From NCBI RefSeq assembly GCF_004208515.1, contig NZ_SGIM01000001.1, forward strand, positions 370,067 to 434,066: DNA of 64,000 nt, given 5' to 3'. Each line of letters begins with the position of its first letter. Positions within the stretch are counted from its first letter, which is position 1. Shown piece by piece: positions 1 to 8,973 of this stretch. This stretch comes from Acinetobacter halotolerans (lineage in GTDB: Bacteria; Pseudomonadota; Gammaproteobacteria; Pseudomonadales; Moraxellaceae). The notes beneath the pieces are model-generated. The model did not search any database. It was not told the origin of the DNA and saw nothing but the letters and a program-made list of their open reading frames with translations. The translations under genes were made by a program, and so were the position numbers.

Positions 1-42
1 TAAAATAGCCTGCTATTGAAACTCATGTTCGAGGAAGTCTCA

Positions 43-438
43 TTGAAAACGATTACTGTTGCTGCCGCGATTATCTTGAACGATCAGAATCAATTATTAT
101 TGGTTCGTAAACAGAATACACAGGCATTTATGCAAGTCGGCGGTAAATTAGAAGAAAATGAAGCCCCCGAGCTTGCGATTCAGCGTGAGATTTTGGAAGA
201 AATTGGTTGTGAATGTGAGATTAAACATTTTGTTGGACAGTTTGAAACTGCCGCAGCCAATGAGCCAGATCATGTTTTGGTGAGTTATGTTTATTCGGTT
301 CAATTAAAACAAAAGCCGCAGATTGCAGCTGAAATTGCTGAGATGAAATGGATTGATTTGACTGATCAAGCAACACATTTGGCGCCACTGACTAGCGAAG
401 TTGTGATTCCATGGTGTCAGCAAAATCGATTGAGCTAG
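43..438 (+). CDS. Nudix (MutT-like) hydrolase
   Basis: Predicted Nudix hydrolase of about 131 residues, expected to cleave a nucleoside diphosphate linked to another moiety; the substrate cannot be read from sequence. A complete Nudix box (GX5EX7REUXEEXGU) runs from Gly34 to about Cys56, with REILEEIG at its core. The start is uncertain: TTG at 43 is chosen because GAGGAAG lies five bases upstream and the product then begins MKTITVAAAII. ATG at 25 and TTG at 16 are in frame but have no ribosome site. The 3' end overlaps the convergent comF gene by 47 bases. Family call firm, exact role unknown. Confidence 0.85.
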   Translation: MKTITVAAAIILNDQNQLLLVRKQNTQAFMQVGGKLEENEAPELAIQREILEEIGCECEIKHFVGQFETAAANEPDHVLVSYVYSVQLKQKPQIAAEIAEMKWIDLTDQATHLAPLTSEVVIPWCQQNRLS

Positions 439-1084
439 GGCGATCTTTTACTTGTCCCGCTGCGAGACACGCGGCATAAATTTTTTGACAGCCAAGTTGT
501 TCTAAAGCCTGAGAAAGTGCGGTGATAGAGCTGCCTGTGGTCATCACATCATCTAAAATCAGCACTGTTCTATAGCAAATTGTATTGGATGATTTGGCAA
601 CAAACTGCTGTTCAATATTCTCCAGTCTTTCTATGCGTGATAATCCTTTTTGCGAATGTTGTGCCAAGCGCTGTATCGGTTGCCAAACAGGGATTTTTAA
701 TGTTTTACCGAGCGCTTTGGCTAATAGTAGTGTTTGATTGAAACCTCGTTCTACTAAACGATCGGTTGAAATGGGCATCGGAACGATTGCGTGGACTTTT
801 GGAAGTCGAAGCCGTAACAACAAACCATTTAATAATCTTTGATGCTGTAATTTTTGCTCATATTTGAACTGTTGAATAATACGATTGATCGGATAGTCAT
901 AATGACAAGCGACATATACTTGTTGTTGATTGCGTTGGATTTGTTGTTTTAACCACGGCAATTGTTGCCAACAGCTTTGACAAACACCAAACTGTTGCTT
1001 GATGCCGACCTCACATAGACTACATGGCGTCACATAATCAAAAAGTCGTTGTGCGTGTGTACTGAGGGATTTAAACATAGGCAT
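392..1084 (-). CDS. comF: ComF family phosphoribosyltransferase-like protein
   Basis: ComF/GntX-type protein of 230 residues. The family is linked to DNA uptake and natural transformation. An N-terminal four-cysteine zinc site is visible (Cys21, Cys24, Cys35, Cys38). A type I phosphoribosyltransferase fold follows, with the PRPP-loop motif DDVMTTG at about residues 178-184. The gene starts inside the last 14 bases of recG on the same strand, so the two are probably co-transcribed and translationally coupled. The comF-recG pairing fits a DNA-processing role. Confidence 0.9.
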   Translation of the reverse strand: MPMFKSLSTHAQRLFDYVTPCSLCEVGIKQQFGVCQSCWQQLPWLKQQIQRNQQQVYVACHYDYPINRIIQQFKYEQKLQHQRLLNGLLLRLRLPKVHAIVPMPISTDRLVERGFNQTLLLAKALGKTLKIPVWQPIQRLAQHSQKGLSRIERLENIEQQFVAKSSNTICYRTVLILDDVMTTGSSITALSQALEQLGCQKIYAACLAAGQVKDRPSSIDFADTMESQLR

Positions 1085-3116
1085 AACGCGGTGCTTTAGG
1101 TAACCAGCGTTTGAGTAATCCTGCTGCGTGTTGTGGGTAATCTTTTAAAATCTGTTCCGCAACGTAGTGTGCTTGAGTTAGTAGGTGGTCATCACGTTCT
1201 AACCTTGCAACACGAAAGCCCATATCACCAGTTTGTTTGGTACCTAATAGCTCGCCAGGCCCCCGTATTTCTAAGTCTTTTTCAGCAATCACGAAACCAT
1301 CATTACTTTCACGCAAAATAGAAAGCCGCTCCTGACCATTTTGCGACAAAGGGACTTTGTACAATAATGCGCAGAAACTCGCAGTGGCGCCACGTCCCAC
1401 GCGACCACGGAGTTGGTGGAGTTGTGAAAGTCCTAAACGTTCTGCATTTTCAATCACCATAATCGATGCATTGGGAACGTCCACACCAACCTCGATGACA
1501 GTAGTGGCAATGAGCAGTTGTAGTTGGTTGTCTTTAAAGGCTTGCATGACTGATTGCTTCTCATCGGCTTTCATTTTTCCATGCACCAGTCCGATGTTTA
1601 TATCGGGAAAGCGTTCTCTGATTTCCTGATAGGTAGCTTCTGCCGCTTGAGCATCTAGAGTTTCAGACTGTTCCACGAGTGTGCATACCCAATAAGCCTG
1701 TTTGCCTTCTCGGCAGTTGGTTGCGATTCGTTGTAGGACTTGTTCACGACGATCTAATGGAATAGTCACGGTTTGAATCGGTGTACGTCCTGGTGGCAGT
1801 TCATCAATAACCGATGTATCTAAATCACCATAAGCACTCATAGCGAGGGTGCGGGGAATAGGGGTTGCCGTCATGACCAACTGATGGGGCGTAAATTGAT
1901 CTACGCCTTTATTTCTAAGTGCAAGGCGCTGATCCACGCCGAAGCGATGTTGTTCATCAATGATTACTAAGCCAAGTTTGGAAAATTCAACATTGTCTTG
2001 GAATAGCGCATGTGTGCCGACGATGAGCTGCGAATGTCCTTCTTTAATCTGTTGTTCGGCGTGCGTACGTGCTTTACCTTTCTGTTTGCCCGATAGCCAT
2101 GCAACTTGAATCCCTAAAGGTTCGAACCAACGTTTAAAGTTCAAATAATGCTGTTCAGCTAAGATTTCAGTGGGTGCCATCAATGCCACTTGCCAATCTG
2201 CTTCTAGCGCATGACAGGCCGCTACTGCAGCGACCAAGGTTTTACCTGCACCGACATCGCCTTGAACTAAGCGTAACATTGGTTGATCTTGTTTTAGATC
2301 TTGTAAAATTTCTTTAGAAACACGTTTTTGCGCATTGGTCATTTGAAAGGGGAGCGCTTCTAAGAGTTTTTTTGCTAGAACTTTGCTGCTGCTAAAACGT
2401 GGCGCAGCGATCTGTCGAATAAAAGCACGACGAGTAAGTAAACTAATCTGGTGAGCCACTAATTCTTCAAAGATTAAGCGTTGCTGTGCGGGATGTGAGC
2501 CTTGATTGAGTTGCAGCATATTGGCATCAACTGGCGGTTCATGAATGTAATGTAGTGCTTGTTTGAGTTCATAGCCATTGCTGTATTTACTCGGTAGCAG
2601 TTCAGGCAGATCATCACTATGATGTTTTAAAGCCTGACGAACATATTCACGTAACTTTGGCTGTGTCAGACCTTCAGTACTTGGATAAATCGCGGTGAGC
2701 TGCGTTTGAGGCAATGCGGTATGCTGGTGGATGACTTGGATTTCGGGGTGATACAGTTCTAAACCACGAGCACCAACGCGCACTTCACCAAAGATACGTA
2801 ATCGAGCACCCATTTGGATGCGATCTGTTAAGCCTTTATAGATATGATAAAAACGCAAAGTAACTTTGCCGAAATCATCTTGCAATAAAGCGGCAAGGGA
2901 TTTTTTCTTTCCCGGTGGGAAATCGACGGATCTGACCTCACCTTCAAGCAAATAGCTGCGTCCAACAACCAACTGATTCATCGGAATAATCGTGCTACGA
3001 TCTTCATAGTCACGGGGAAGATGAAACAATAAATCATCCGTGCTAAAAATATGAAGCTTTTCTAATAAGGTTGCTGCGCTAGCACCAACGCCTTGTAACT
3101 GCTGGACTGAACTCAT
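1071..3116 (-). CDS. recG: ATP-dependent DNA helicase RecG
   Basis: RecG branch-migration helicase, 681 residues, which rescues stalled replication forks and processes recombination intermediates. The N-terminal wedge/OB domain is at roughly residues 50-130. Walker A GDVGAGKT is at 286-293 and the DEQH box at 387-390. The C-terminal helicase domain has the motif VI region QLRGRVGRG. Length matches the family (about 690 residues). It begins with ATG at 3116, back to back with the divergent epimerase gene, and overlaps comF downstream. Confidence 0.97.
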   Translation of the reverse strand: MSSVQQLQGVGASAATLLEKLHIFSTDDLLFHLPRDYEDRSTIIPMNQLVVGRSYLLEGEVRSVDFPPGKKKSLAALLQDDFGKVTLRFYHIYKGLTDRIQMGARLRIFGEVRVGARGLELYHPEIQVIHQHTALPQTQLTAIYPSTEGLTQPKLREYVRQALKHHSDDLPELLPSKYSNGYELKQALHYIHEPPVDANMLQLNQGSHPAQQRLIFEELVAHQISLLTRRAFIRQIAAPRFSSSKVLAKKLLEALPFQMTNAQKRVSKEILQDLKQDQPMLRLVQGDVGAGKTLVAAVAACHALEADWQVALMAPTEILAEQHYLNFKRWFEPLGIQVAWLSGKQKGKARTHAEQQIKEGHSQLIVGTHALFQDNVEFSKLGLVIIDEQHRFGVDQRLALRNKGVDQFTPHQLVMTATPIPRTLAMSAYGDLDTSVIDELPPGRTPIQTVTIPLDRREQVLQRIATNCREGKQAYWVCTLVEQSETLDAQAAEATYQEIRERFPDINIGLVHGKMKADEKQSVMQAFKDNQLQLLIATTVIEVGVDVPNASIMVIENAERLGLSQLHQLRGRVGRGATASFCALLYKVPLSQNGQERLSILRESNDGFVIAEKDLEIRGPGELLGTKQTGDMGFRVARLERDDHLLTQAHYVAEQILKDYPQHAAGLLKRWLPKAPRYAYV

Positions 3117-3134
3117 ATTTGATCAAGGACATGT

Positions 3135-3950
3135 ATGCATATTTTATTTATTGGTTATGGTAAAACATCTCAGCGTGTCGCTAAACACTTATTTGAGTGT
3201 GGTCACCACATTAGCACAATTAGTCGTAGTGAAAAAACAGATTGTTATGCGACTCATGCTATTCAAGACGTGCAGCGACTTGATTTAACAGCATTTCGTC
3301 CAATTGATGTGGTTTATGTGATTCTCGCACCATCTCAAAGTGGCATTGATGCTTATCAACAAACCTATGTTGATAGTGTTGAGCCGATTGTTCGGGCCTT
3401 AAAATCACATCCAGTACAACGCATCATTATCGTTTCTTCAACTCGGGTCTATGGGGAAAGTGCTGGTGAGCGAATCGACGATGATTCGTTGATTCAACCT
3501 GCGGATGAGCAAGGGCATTTGCTGCGTAAGATGGAGCTTCTATGGCAAGCCTACTATCCACAACACAGTATCATCGTTCGACCTGCGGGAATTTACGGGA
3601 CATCGATTGTTCGATTAAAAAGATTGGCACAACAGACGCTTACTTATCCTACAGTTCATTATAGTAATCGGATTCATATCGATGACTTAGCCAAGTTTTT
3701 GGCCATGTTAGCTGATCTTTCAGAAGTAGAATCCAGTTATATTGTCAGCAACAATACGCCTTTACCGATGCATGAAATCCTACTTTGGTTTCAGCAACAA
3801 CTTAATTTACCTCCTTTACAGCTTGTATCTAAACAACATACGGGCAAGCGAATTTATGCGACGAGACTGGCGAGAACAGCTTTTAAATTTGACCATTTGA
3901 TTTGCTTTAATGACTATGCTGAGGCGCTAATGGCACATAGTAATAAATGA
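3135..3950 (+). CDS. NAD(P)-dependent epimerase/dehydratase-family protein (SDR)
   Basis: Extended-SDR-like protein of 271 residues. The N-terminal beta strand MHILFIGYGKTS carries a Rossmann dinucleotide loop with Ser in the place of the third Gly (GYGKTS). The segment SSTRVYG supplies the active-site-region Ser and Tyr, and VRPAGIYG is typical of YeeZ-like sugar-nucleotide epimerase relatives. A classical YxxxK is not evident, so catalytic activity is uncertain. An overlapping ATG at 3131 is in another frame. It stands alone, divergent from recG. Substrate unknown. Confidence 0.75.
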   Translation: MHILFIGYGKTSQRVAKHLFECGHHISTISRSEKTDCYATHAIQDVQRLDLTAFRPIDVVYVILAPSQSGIDAYQQTYVDSVEPIVRALKSHPVQRIIIVSSTRVYGESAGERIDDDSLIQPADEQGHLLRKMELLWQAYYPQHSIIVRPAGIYGTSIVRLKRLAQQTLTYPTVHYSNRIHIDDLAKFLAMLADLSEVESSYIVSNNTPLPMHEILLWFQQQLNLPPLQLVSKQHTGKRIYATRLARTAFKFDHLICFNDYAEALMAHSNK

Positions 3951-4078
3951 AATTTTGATTAAAATGTGACGTAGTTGTTCTTTTTGGATGGGATTCTTGA
4001 TTTTTAATATCTGTGAGTACAGGGCTCATTGAAGCCGATATGTGTACATGGATTGCGCTAAGACATTAAGGGGTATAT

Positions 4079-5059
4079 ATGAAAAAAATAATTTGCTCGA
4101 TGTTACTTGGCTTAATGACGACAATGAGTTGGGCGAGTGAAAAGGTATGGTGTGTATTTGATCCTTTGAGTACACAGGGGGATATTAGTCGCCGTTTACA
4201 TGATATTCGATTACATGCGCAAAATAGCCAAGTCCAATTGAAATTTAAAACTTTCAAAAATGAAAACGAGGCGATCCATGCATTTGATCAAAAAGAATGT
4301 TCGGGTTTGGTCGCCTCGAATTTTAATACCTATCGTTATAATCAATTTATGGGTAGCACCAGTGGTATTGGTCTCATTCCAAATAATCGTACGGCACGTG
4401 TGTTTTTACAGCTGTTTACCAATCCGAACGTCGAAAAACGTATGATTGGTTCCGAGTATGAAGTGGTTGGCATGATTCCAGTGGGTACAGTCTATATGAT
4501 CATGAATACCCAAAAGATCCAAAAAGTCTCACAACTAAAAAATAAGACTATTGGGATTTTGGTGGATAATCCACCGCAACTGGCTTTAGCACAAAGTGTG
4601 GGCGCAAAACCTGTTTATGTGGATTTTGCCAATGCCATAGACCTATTCAAGCAAAAGAAAATTGATATCTTGGGTGCACCAGCTTATGGCGTGTTGCCAT
4701 ATAACCTCAAGAAGGAATTTGGTGAAGCGACCCAAGTAGTCAATTTCCCATTAGCTTATTTTGCTGTCAATATTGTGATCCGCCCTCAGGGATATCCAGC
4801 GGGTTTTGGTCAGAATATTCGAACTTGGTTTGTCAAAAATAGCCATGTGTTGGCTGCACAAGCAATTCAATGGGAAAATCAATTGCCTGCGTATTATTGG
4901 GCGGACATTTCAGCTTATGAAAAGCAAGGTTATGATGCTTTGGTAATGCGAATTCGTAATCGTTTTGTGGCATCTGGCTATTATGATGCTTATTTTGTTG
5001 AACTAATCAAACGTTTAAGGTGTTTGGATGAACCCAAATACATCGAATGTCGAAGATAG
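4079..5059 (+). CDS. AdeT-like putative solute-binding protein (DUF6091 family)
   Basis: Secreted periplasmic protein of 326 residues with a cleavable signal (residues 1-20, ending TMSWA). The pattern is that of the Acinetobacter AdeT/DUF6091 proteins: an early WCVFDP strand, an ECSGLV segment, GAPAYG, NFPLAYF, a VIRP-PAGFGQ-RTWF block and a C-terminal pair of cysteines. AdeT was once described as an RND efflux component in aminoglycoside resistance, but the fold looks like a periplasmic binding protein. AAGGGG upstream supports the start. No permease lies beside it; the TRAP-type permease at 41965 is a possible partner. Identification is from remembered sequence pattern. Confidence 0.7.
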   Translation: MKKIICSMLLGLMTTMSWASEKVWCVFDPLSTQGDISRRLHDIRLHAQNSQVQLKFKTFKNENEAIHAFDQKECSGLVASNFNTYRYNQFMGSTSGIGLIPNNRTARVFLQLFTNPNVEKRMIGSEYEVVGMIPVGTVYMIMNTQKIQKVSQLKNKTIGILVDNPPQLALAQSVGAKPVYVDFANAIDLFKQKKIDILGAPAYGVLPYNLKKEFGEATQVVNFPLAYFAVNIVIRPQGYPAGFGQNIRTWFVKNSHVLAAQAIQWENQLPAYYWADISAYEKQGYDALVMRIRNRFVASGYYDAYFVELIKRLRCLDEPKYIECRR

Positions 5060-5061
5060 AT

Positions 5062-5097
5062 AAACAATAACGGCAACCGAAGTTGCCGTTATTGTTT
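5062..5097. terminator. Bidirectional intrinsic terminator
   Basis: A 16-bp perfect stem (5062-5077 with 5082-5097) closed by a CGAA loop. An A-run on one side and a T-run on the other allow it to end both the DUF6091 gene and the convergent plsB gene. Confidence 0.9.
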
Positions 5098-5103
5098 TTG
5101 CTT

Positions 5104-7659
5104 TTAAGCTTTTTTACGTTTAAGGCGACGTTTGGCTTGTTGTGATGCCATTGCCTCTAAAGCAGTTGCAAGTTCTTCATCACTGAATGTGGTGATGTGT
5201 TGCAACATTTGTAAGGTGGTTTCATCTAAAACAAGTCGCGCACCTGCAGCCATTTCGCTGAAGTTATCATCATATTCAATGAAACCTTGTTCATTATTGC
5301 GAATATAATTTTGCTGAGTCAGCACCTTGATAAAACTCTGGAACAATGATTTATCAAAGAATTCTGGTGAGTTGAACTCATAAAGCACAGATAAACGCTG
5401 GCCTAACAAATGACTTAATTCTTCAACTTGCTTGGTCGAAATATTGCCAGAACCACGTTGCGTAATCAGGGCAAGCGTCATGTAGTAGCGTTCTAAACTT
5501 TGTTTGACCGGCATCGCCAAAGTTAAAAGCTTTTGATGCTCTTCGCTATTTGGCGTTGGGCTAAACAAGTTGTCATCATGATCTTGGAAAATCAGACCTA
5601 GCTGAACCAGCGCATCGATATAGCTATCAATGTGTTGCTGTAGTTCAGATGGCTGCCATTTCATAAACAGCTCGGCTTTTAAGAACGGATACAAGGTACG
5701 AATGACATTACTTAGATCTGCTTTATTAATCTTACCGTTATGCTCAACCAATGACGCAACCAAAGACGGTAATACAAAGGCATGCAAAATATTATTACGG
5801 AAATAGGTGAGCAATACCGCTTGATTATCTTCAATTGCAATAATATCGCCCAAGACATGCTGAACACGTTTGATCAGTTTAAGTTTTAAACCATAAGCAA
5901 TGATTTCTTTACCTGATAATGATGTCACTTGCGTACGTTCATCATAAGGCTGTTGGGTGACGAGGTCTCGGTAGATATCGAGCTGTTTTATACAGATTTC
6001 CTCGTCCAGCGTATGTTTTGGTGTCGCCAATAACACCAAAGAAAGCAATGAAACAGGGTTAACAACCACAGCACGGTTAATGTTTTCTAAAATTAGATTG
6101 GCAGAGCTTGCAACCACATTGGAGATTTCGGCTGAAATAGGCGCATCATTTTTTTCGACGTGAACATTGTCTGCTTGATGCTGTTTTAAAATATCATCCA
6201 AGAAAACAGGTTCACCGAAGTTGACGTGAACTTTACCGAAAATTCTTTCGATTTTACGTAACGTTTTTAAGATACCAAAAATAGATTCAGCTTCTTTCGG
6301 CTTACCTTGCATTTCACCAACGTAGGTCGCGCCTTCCATCAAGCGTTCATAGCCAATATAAGTAGGTAAGAATACGATCGGTTTGGCAGGTCCACGAAGG
6401 TGACCTTGAATGGTCATTGCTAACATGCCTGTTTTAGGTGGAAGTAAACGTCCTGTACGGGAACGTCCGCCTTCAATAAAGTATTCGATCGGTGTGTTGC
6501 GAGATAAAATACTATATAAATATTCTTTAAATACAGATGTATAAAGTGCATTGCCGCGGAAAGAGCGGCGAATAAAGAATGCCCCACCACCACGTAATAA
6601 CTGCCCCACAAACGGCATATTTAAATTATCACCCGCAGCGATATATGGAATCATCAAGCCGCGTTTATAAATCACATAGGACAATAATAAATAGTCAATA
6701 TGGCTACGATGACATGGGGTATAGATAATTTCATAATCTTTTGCCAGCTCACGTACGGTACTAAAGTTATGTACTTCGACGCCGTCATAGAGTTGCGTCC
6801 ATAAACGTGTCAGCGCCATATCGGCAAAACGTACAGCGGAAGCAGAATAGTCTGAAACGATTTCATTGACATAACCAATGGCACGACGTTCAGCCTCTAG
6901 CATGCTGATTTTATGATGAATGCTTTCACGGCGAATTGCATCTTGCACATCTGGTGCTTTGACCACGGACTGCATGACATTGCGGCGATCAGACAAATCA
7001 GGACCGAGCACAACTTCACGTTGTTGATCTAGATAAGTATCGAGTGAGCTTGCAATATACGTTGCAGGAGAAATATTTGGATGCTGTGTTTTGGCGTAAT
7101 CGACCAATTCACGTAAACATTGGGGGTCATGGAATTCTAAGTAGGATTGACGACCATGTAAGCCAATATTGACCAGTTGCTTTACTGTACTCGGTGTTGC
7201 CCAAGTATCTGAAAATAATAATTTGAACCAAGAATCTTCTTTATCTGGAGAGCGTCCCCAAAGTACGGTTACAGGGATCAATTGAACTTCAATGTCAGGA
7301 TTTTGCTCAAGGGCTTCGATCAGTTTTAATAAACGCGGAGGGTAAGTTTGGGTATTGAAGAAAATATTATCGTTCTGATGTAAAAAAAGGACTGAATTTT
7401 TTTCTTGATAGTTGCCAAAACTCAAAGGATCTAGCGCAGGTTTCAGCTTAAGGCGACGCGTCTCACCATCGACCACCAGCGCATTACTATGCGAATAGTT
7501 TTGTAATACATAGCATACGATTTTATTTGGATCGGCTGGGCTTTGTTCTGTTGTGGTGGATTCTACAGGAACTTCACCAAGAACATGCGGGGTTACCACA
7601 AGGTCAAGTAACTTACTCGAAAGTTGACGATACATCTGACCAAATCCTGTCTTGGACAT
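5104..7659 (-). CDS. plsB: Glycerol-3-phosphate 1-O-acyltransferase PlsB
   Basis: Membrane-associated acyltransferase of 851 residues that makes lysophosphatidic acid from sn-glycerol 3-phosphate and acyl-CoA/ACP, the first step of phospholipid synthesis. The acyltransferase blocks are intact: HRSHID (HX4D, His317-Asp322), GGGAFFIRR near 357-365, EGGRSR at 396-401 and PIVFLPTYIGYE near 427-438. The C terminus ends in a Lys/Arg-rich tail. AGGAG precedes the ATG. Monocistronic, with a shared terminator downstream. Confidence 0.97.
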   Translation of the reverse strand: MSKTGFGQMYRQLSSKLLDLVVTPHVLGEVPVESTTTEQSPADPNKIVCYVLQNYSHSNALVVDGETRRLKLKPALDPLSFGNYQEKNSVLFLHQNDNIFFNTQTYPPRLLKLIEALEQNPDIEVQLIPVTVLWGRSPDKEDSWFKLLFSDTWATPSTVKQLVNIGLHGRQSYLEFHDPQCLRELVDYAKTQHPNISPATYIASSLDTYLDQQREVVLGPDLSDRRNVMQSVVKAPDVQDAIRRESIHHKISMLEAERRAIGYVNEIVSDYSASAVRFADMALTRLWTQLYDGVEVHNFSTVRELAKDYEIIYTPCHRSHIDYLLLSYVIYKRGLMIPYIAAGDNLNMPFVGQLLRGGGAFFIRRSFRGNALYTSVFKEYLYSILSRNTPIEYFIEGGRSRTGRLLPPKTGMLAMTIQGHLRGPAKPIVFLPTYIGYERLMEGATYVGEMQGKPKEAESIFGILKTLRKIERIFGKVHVNFGEPVFLDDILKQHQADNVHVEKNDAPISAEISNVVASSANLILENINRAVVVNPVSLLSLVLLATPKHTLDEEICIKQLDIYRDLVTQQPYDERTQVTSLSGKEIIAYGLKLKLIKRVQHVLGDIIAIEDNQAVLLTYFRNNILHAFVLPSLVASLVEHNGKINKADLSNVIRTLYPFLKAELFMKWQPSELQQHIDSYIDALVQLGLIFQDHDDNLFSPTPNSEEHQKLLTLAMPVKQSLERYYMTLALITQRGSGNISTKQVEELSHLLGQRLSVLYEFNSPEFFDKSLFQSFIKVLTQQNYIRNNEQGFIEYDDNFSEMAAGARLVLDETTLQMLQHITTFSDEELATALEAMASQQAKRRLKRKKA

Positions 7660-7972
7660 TACGAACTCCTAAATATAACCCTAACATCAAGTCATGATGA
7701 ACACGACATTCTGCTGTATTCTGACATAAAACGGTATGCTATTTTCTGACAAAATATAGCGTATTTGGTAGATTTTATCGTTAAAAATCGTATTTTTAGC
7801 GGGTATAAATATAATAATGCGATGGGTAAATCATTTTATCTTGGCTACAATCTATATTAATCGACTAATCTCGATTAATATGATTATTCTTGCTCCGCCC
7901 TAAGTTTTAAGCAAAATACCGCTTGGCTACGGCTCTCGTTACTTCTCCCCATTGTTGTAAAAAGGTGATTAC
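7660..7972. other. Divergent intergenic region between plsB and tesB
   Basis: A 313-base gene-free, A+T-rich spacer holding the promoters of both divergent genes. On the plus strand a TACAAT -10-like element is seen at 7846-7851, followed at once by a perfect inverted repeat (7854-7881). No ORF with coding character was found. Confidence 0.6.
7854..7881. promoter_or_regulatory. Perfect inverted repeat upstream of tesB, operator-like
   Basis: ATATTAATCG at 7854-7863 and CGATTAATAT at 7872-7881 are exact complements separated by 8 bases. It sits directly after a TACAAT -10-like hexamer and about 90 bases before tesB. No T-run follows, so an operator or 5'-UTR hairpin is more likely than a terminator. 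Confidence 0.5.
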
Positions 7973-8845
7973 ATGAATGCTTTAACGCAAGAACTCGTTG
8001 AGCTTTTGACGCTGGAAAGGCTGGAAGCCAATATTTTTCGGGGCAATAGCCGCAACTTGGTTGGCAAACGTGTATTTGGTGGGCAAGTGCTTGGGCAAGC
8101 ATTAAGAGCGGCCTCATATACTACAAATCGTCCTGCGCATTCTTTACATGCGTATTTCCTTTATGGCGGGGATGTTGATGCTCCGATTATTTATGAAGTA
8201 GATTCGCTTCGAGATGGAAAAAGCTTTGCCAGTCGTCAAGTACGAGCGATCCAACATGGGCGTACTATCTTTTCGGCAATGGTTTCTTTTGCCAATCCTG
8301 AAGAAGGCTTAAATTATCAACATAAAGAACCAGAATATCCTGCACCTGAAAGCTTGAAGTCGGAAAATGAACTGAAAGAAGCGATGATTAATTTTGTCCC
8401 TGAAAATGTTCGTGCCAGTTTTATGCGTGAACGTCATGTGGAAATTCGTCCAGTTCAGCCAGTTAATCCTTTTCAGCCGCAGCCTGAAGCGCCGTATTAT
8501 GCACATTACATTCGAACCCATGGTGATATCGCTAAAAATGTAGATGAAATCTCATTGCATCAAGCGATCGTGGCATTTTATTCAGATTTCACACTGATGA
8601 CCACAGCATTGCGTCCTCATGGCTTGTCATGGATTTCTCCAAATCTACAGTGTGCCAGTATTGATCATACGATTTATTTCCATCGCCCATTGCGTGCAGA
8701 CGAATGGATGCTTTATGAAATGGAGGCCACCATTAGTGCGAGTTCTCGCGGGCTCAATTTTGGTCGGATGTGGCAAAATGGGCAATTGGTCTGTAGTACG
8801 GTCCAAGAAGGTTTGATTCGGCTCAGAGAAATCGAAACCCAATAA
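7973..8845 (+). CDS. tesB: Acyl-CoA thioesterase II (TesB family)
   Basis: Double-hotdog thioesterase of 290 residues that hydrolyses acyl-CoA to free fatty acid and CoA. The N-terminal hotdog includes GGQVLGQAL and SLHAYFL; the C-terminal hotdog has SIDHTIYFHRP and ends with the Gln-containing STVQEGLIR segment that supplies a catalytic residue in TesB. AAGGTGA precedes the ATG. Length agrees with the family (about 286). Confidence 0.93.
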   Translation: MNALTQELVELLTLERLEANIFRGNSRNLVGKRVFGGQVLGQALRAASYTTNRPAHSLHAYFLYGGDVDAPIIYEVDSLRDGKSFASRQVRAIQHGRTIFSAMVSFANPEEGLNYQHKEPEYPAPESLKSENELKEAMINFVPENVRASFMRERHVEIRPVQPVNPFQPQPEAPYYAHYIRTHGDIAKNVDEISLHQAIVAFYSDFTLMTTALRPHGLSWISPNLQCASIDHTIYFHRPLRADEWMLYEMEATISASSRGLNFGRMWQNGQLVCSTVQEGLIRLREIETQ

Positions 8846-8864
8846 CCAATAAATTTATACTAAG

Positions 8865-8887
8865 GCCATCATTCTGATGGCTTTTTT
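8865..8887 (+). terminator. Intrinsic terminator after tesB
   Basis: GCCATC (8865-8870) pairs with GATGGC (8876-8881) across a 5-base loop, followed by a run of six T. Confidence 0.75.
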
Positions 8888-8973
8888 ATGATATGGATGT
8901 GACAAAAAATTGCTCGATTCTTCAACATGAGCATGCCATAGTAGCAATAAGTTAAAAAACTTTATCAATCATA

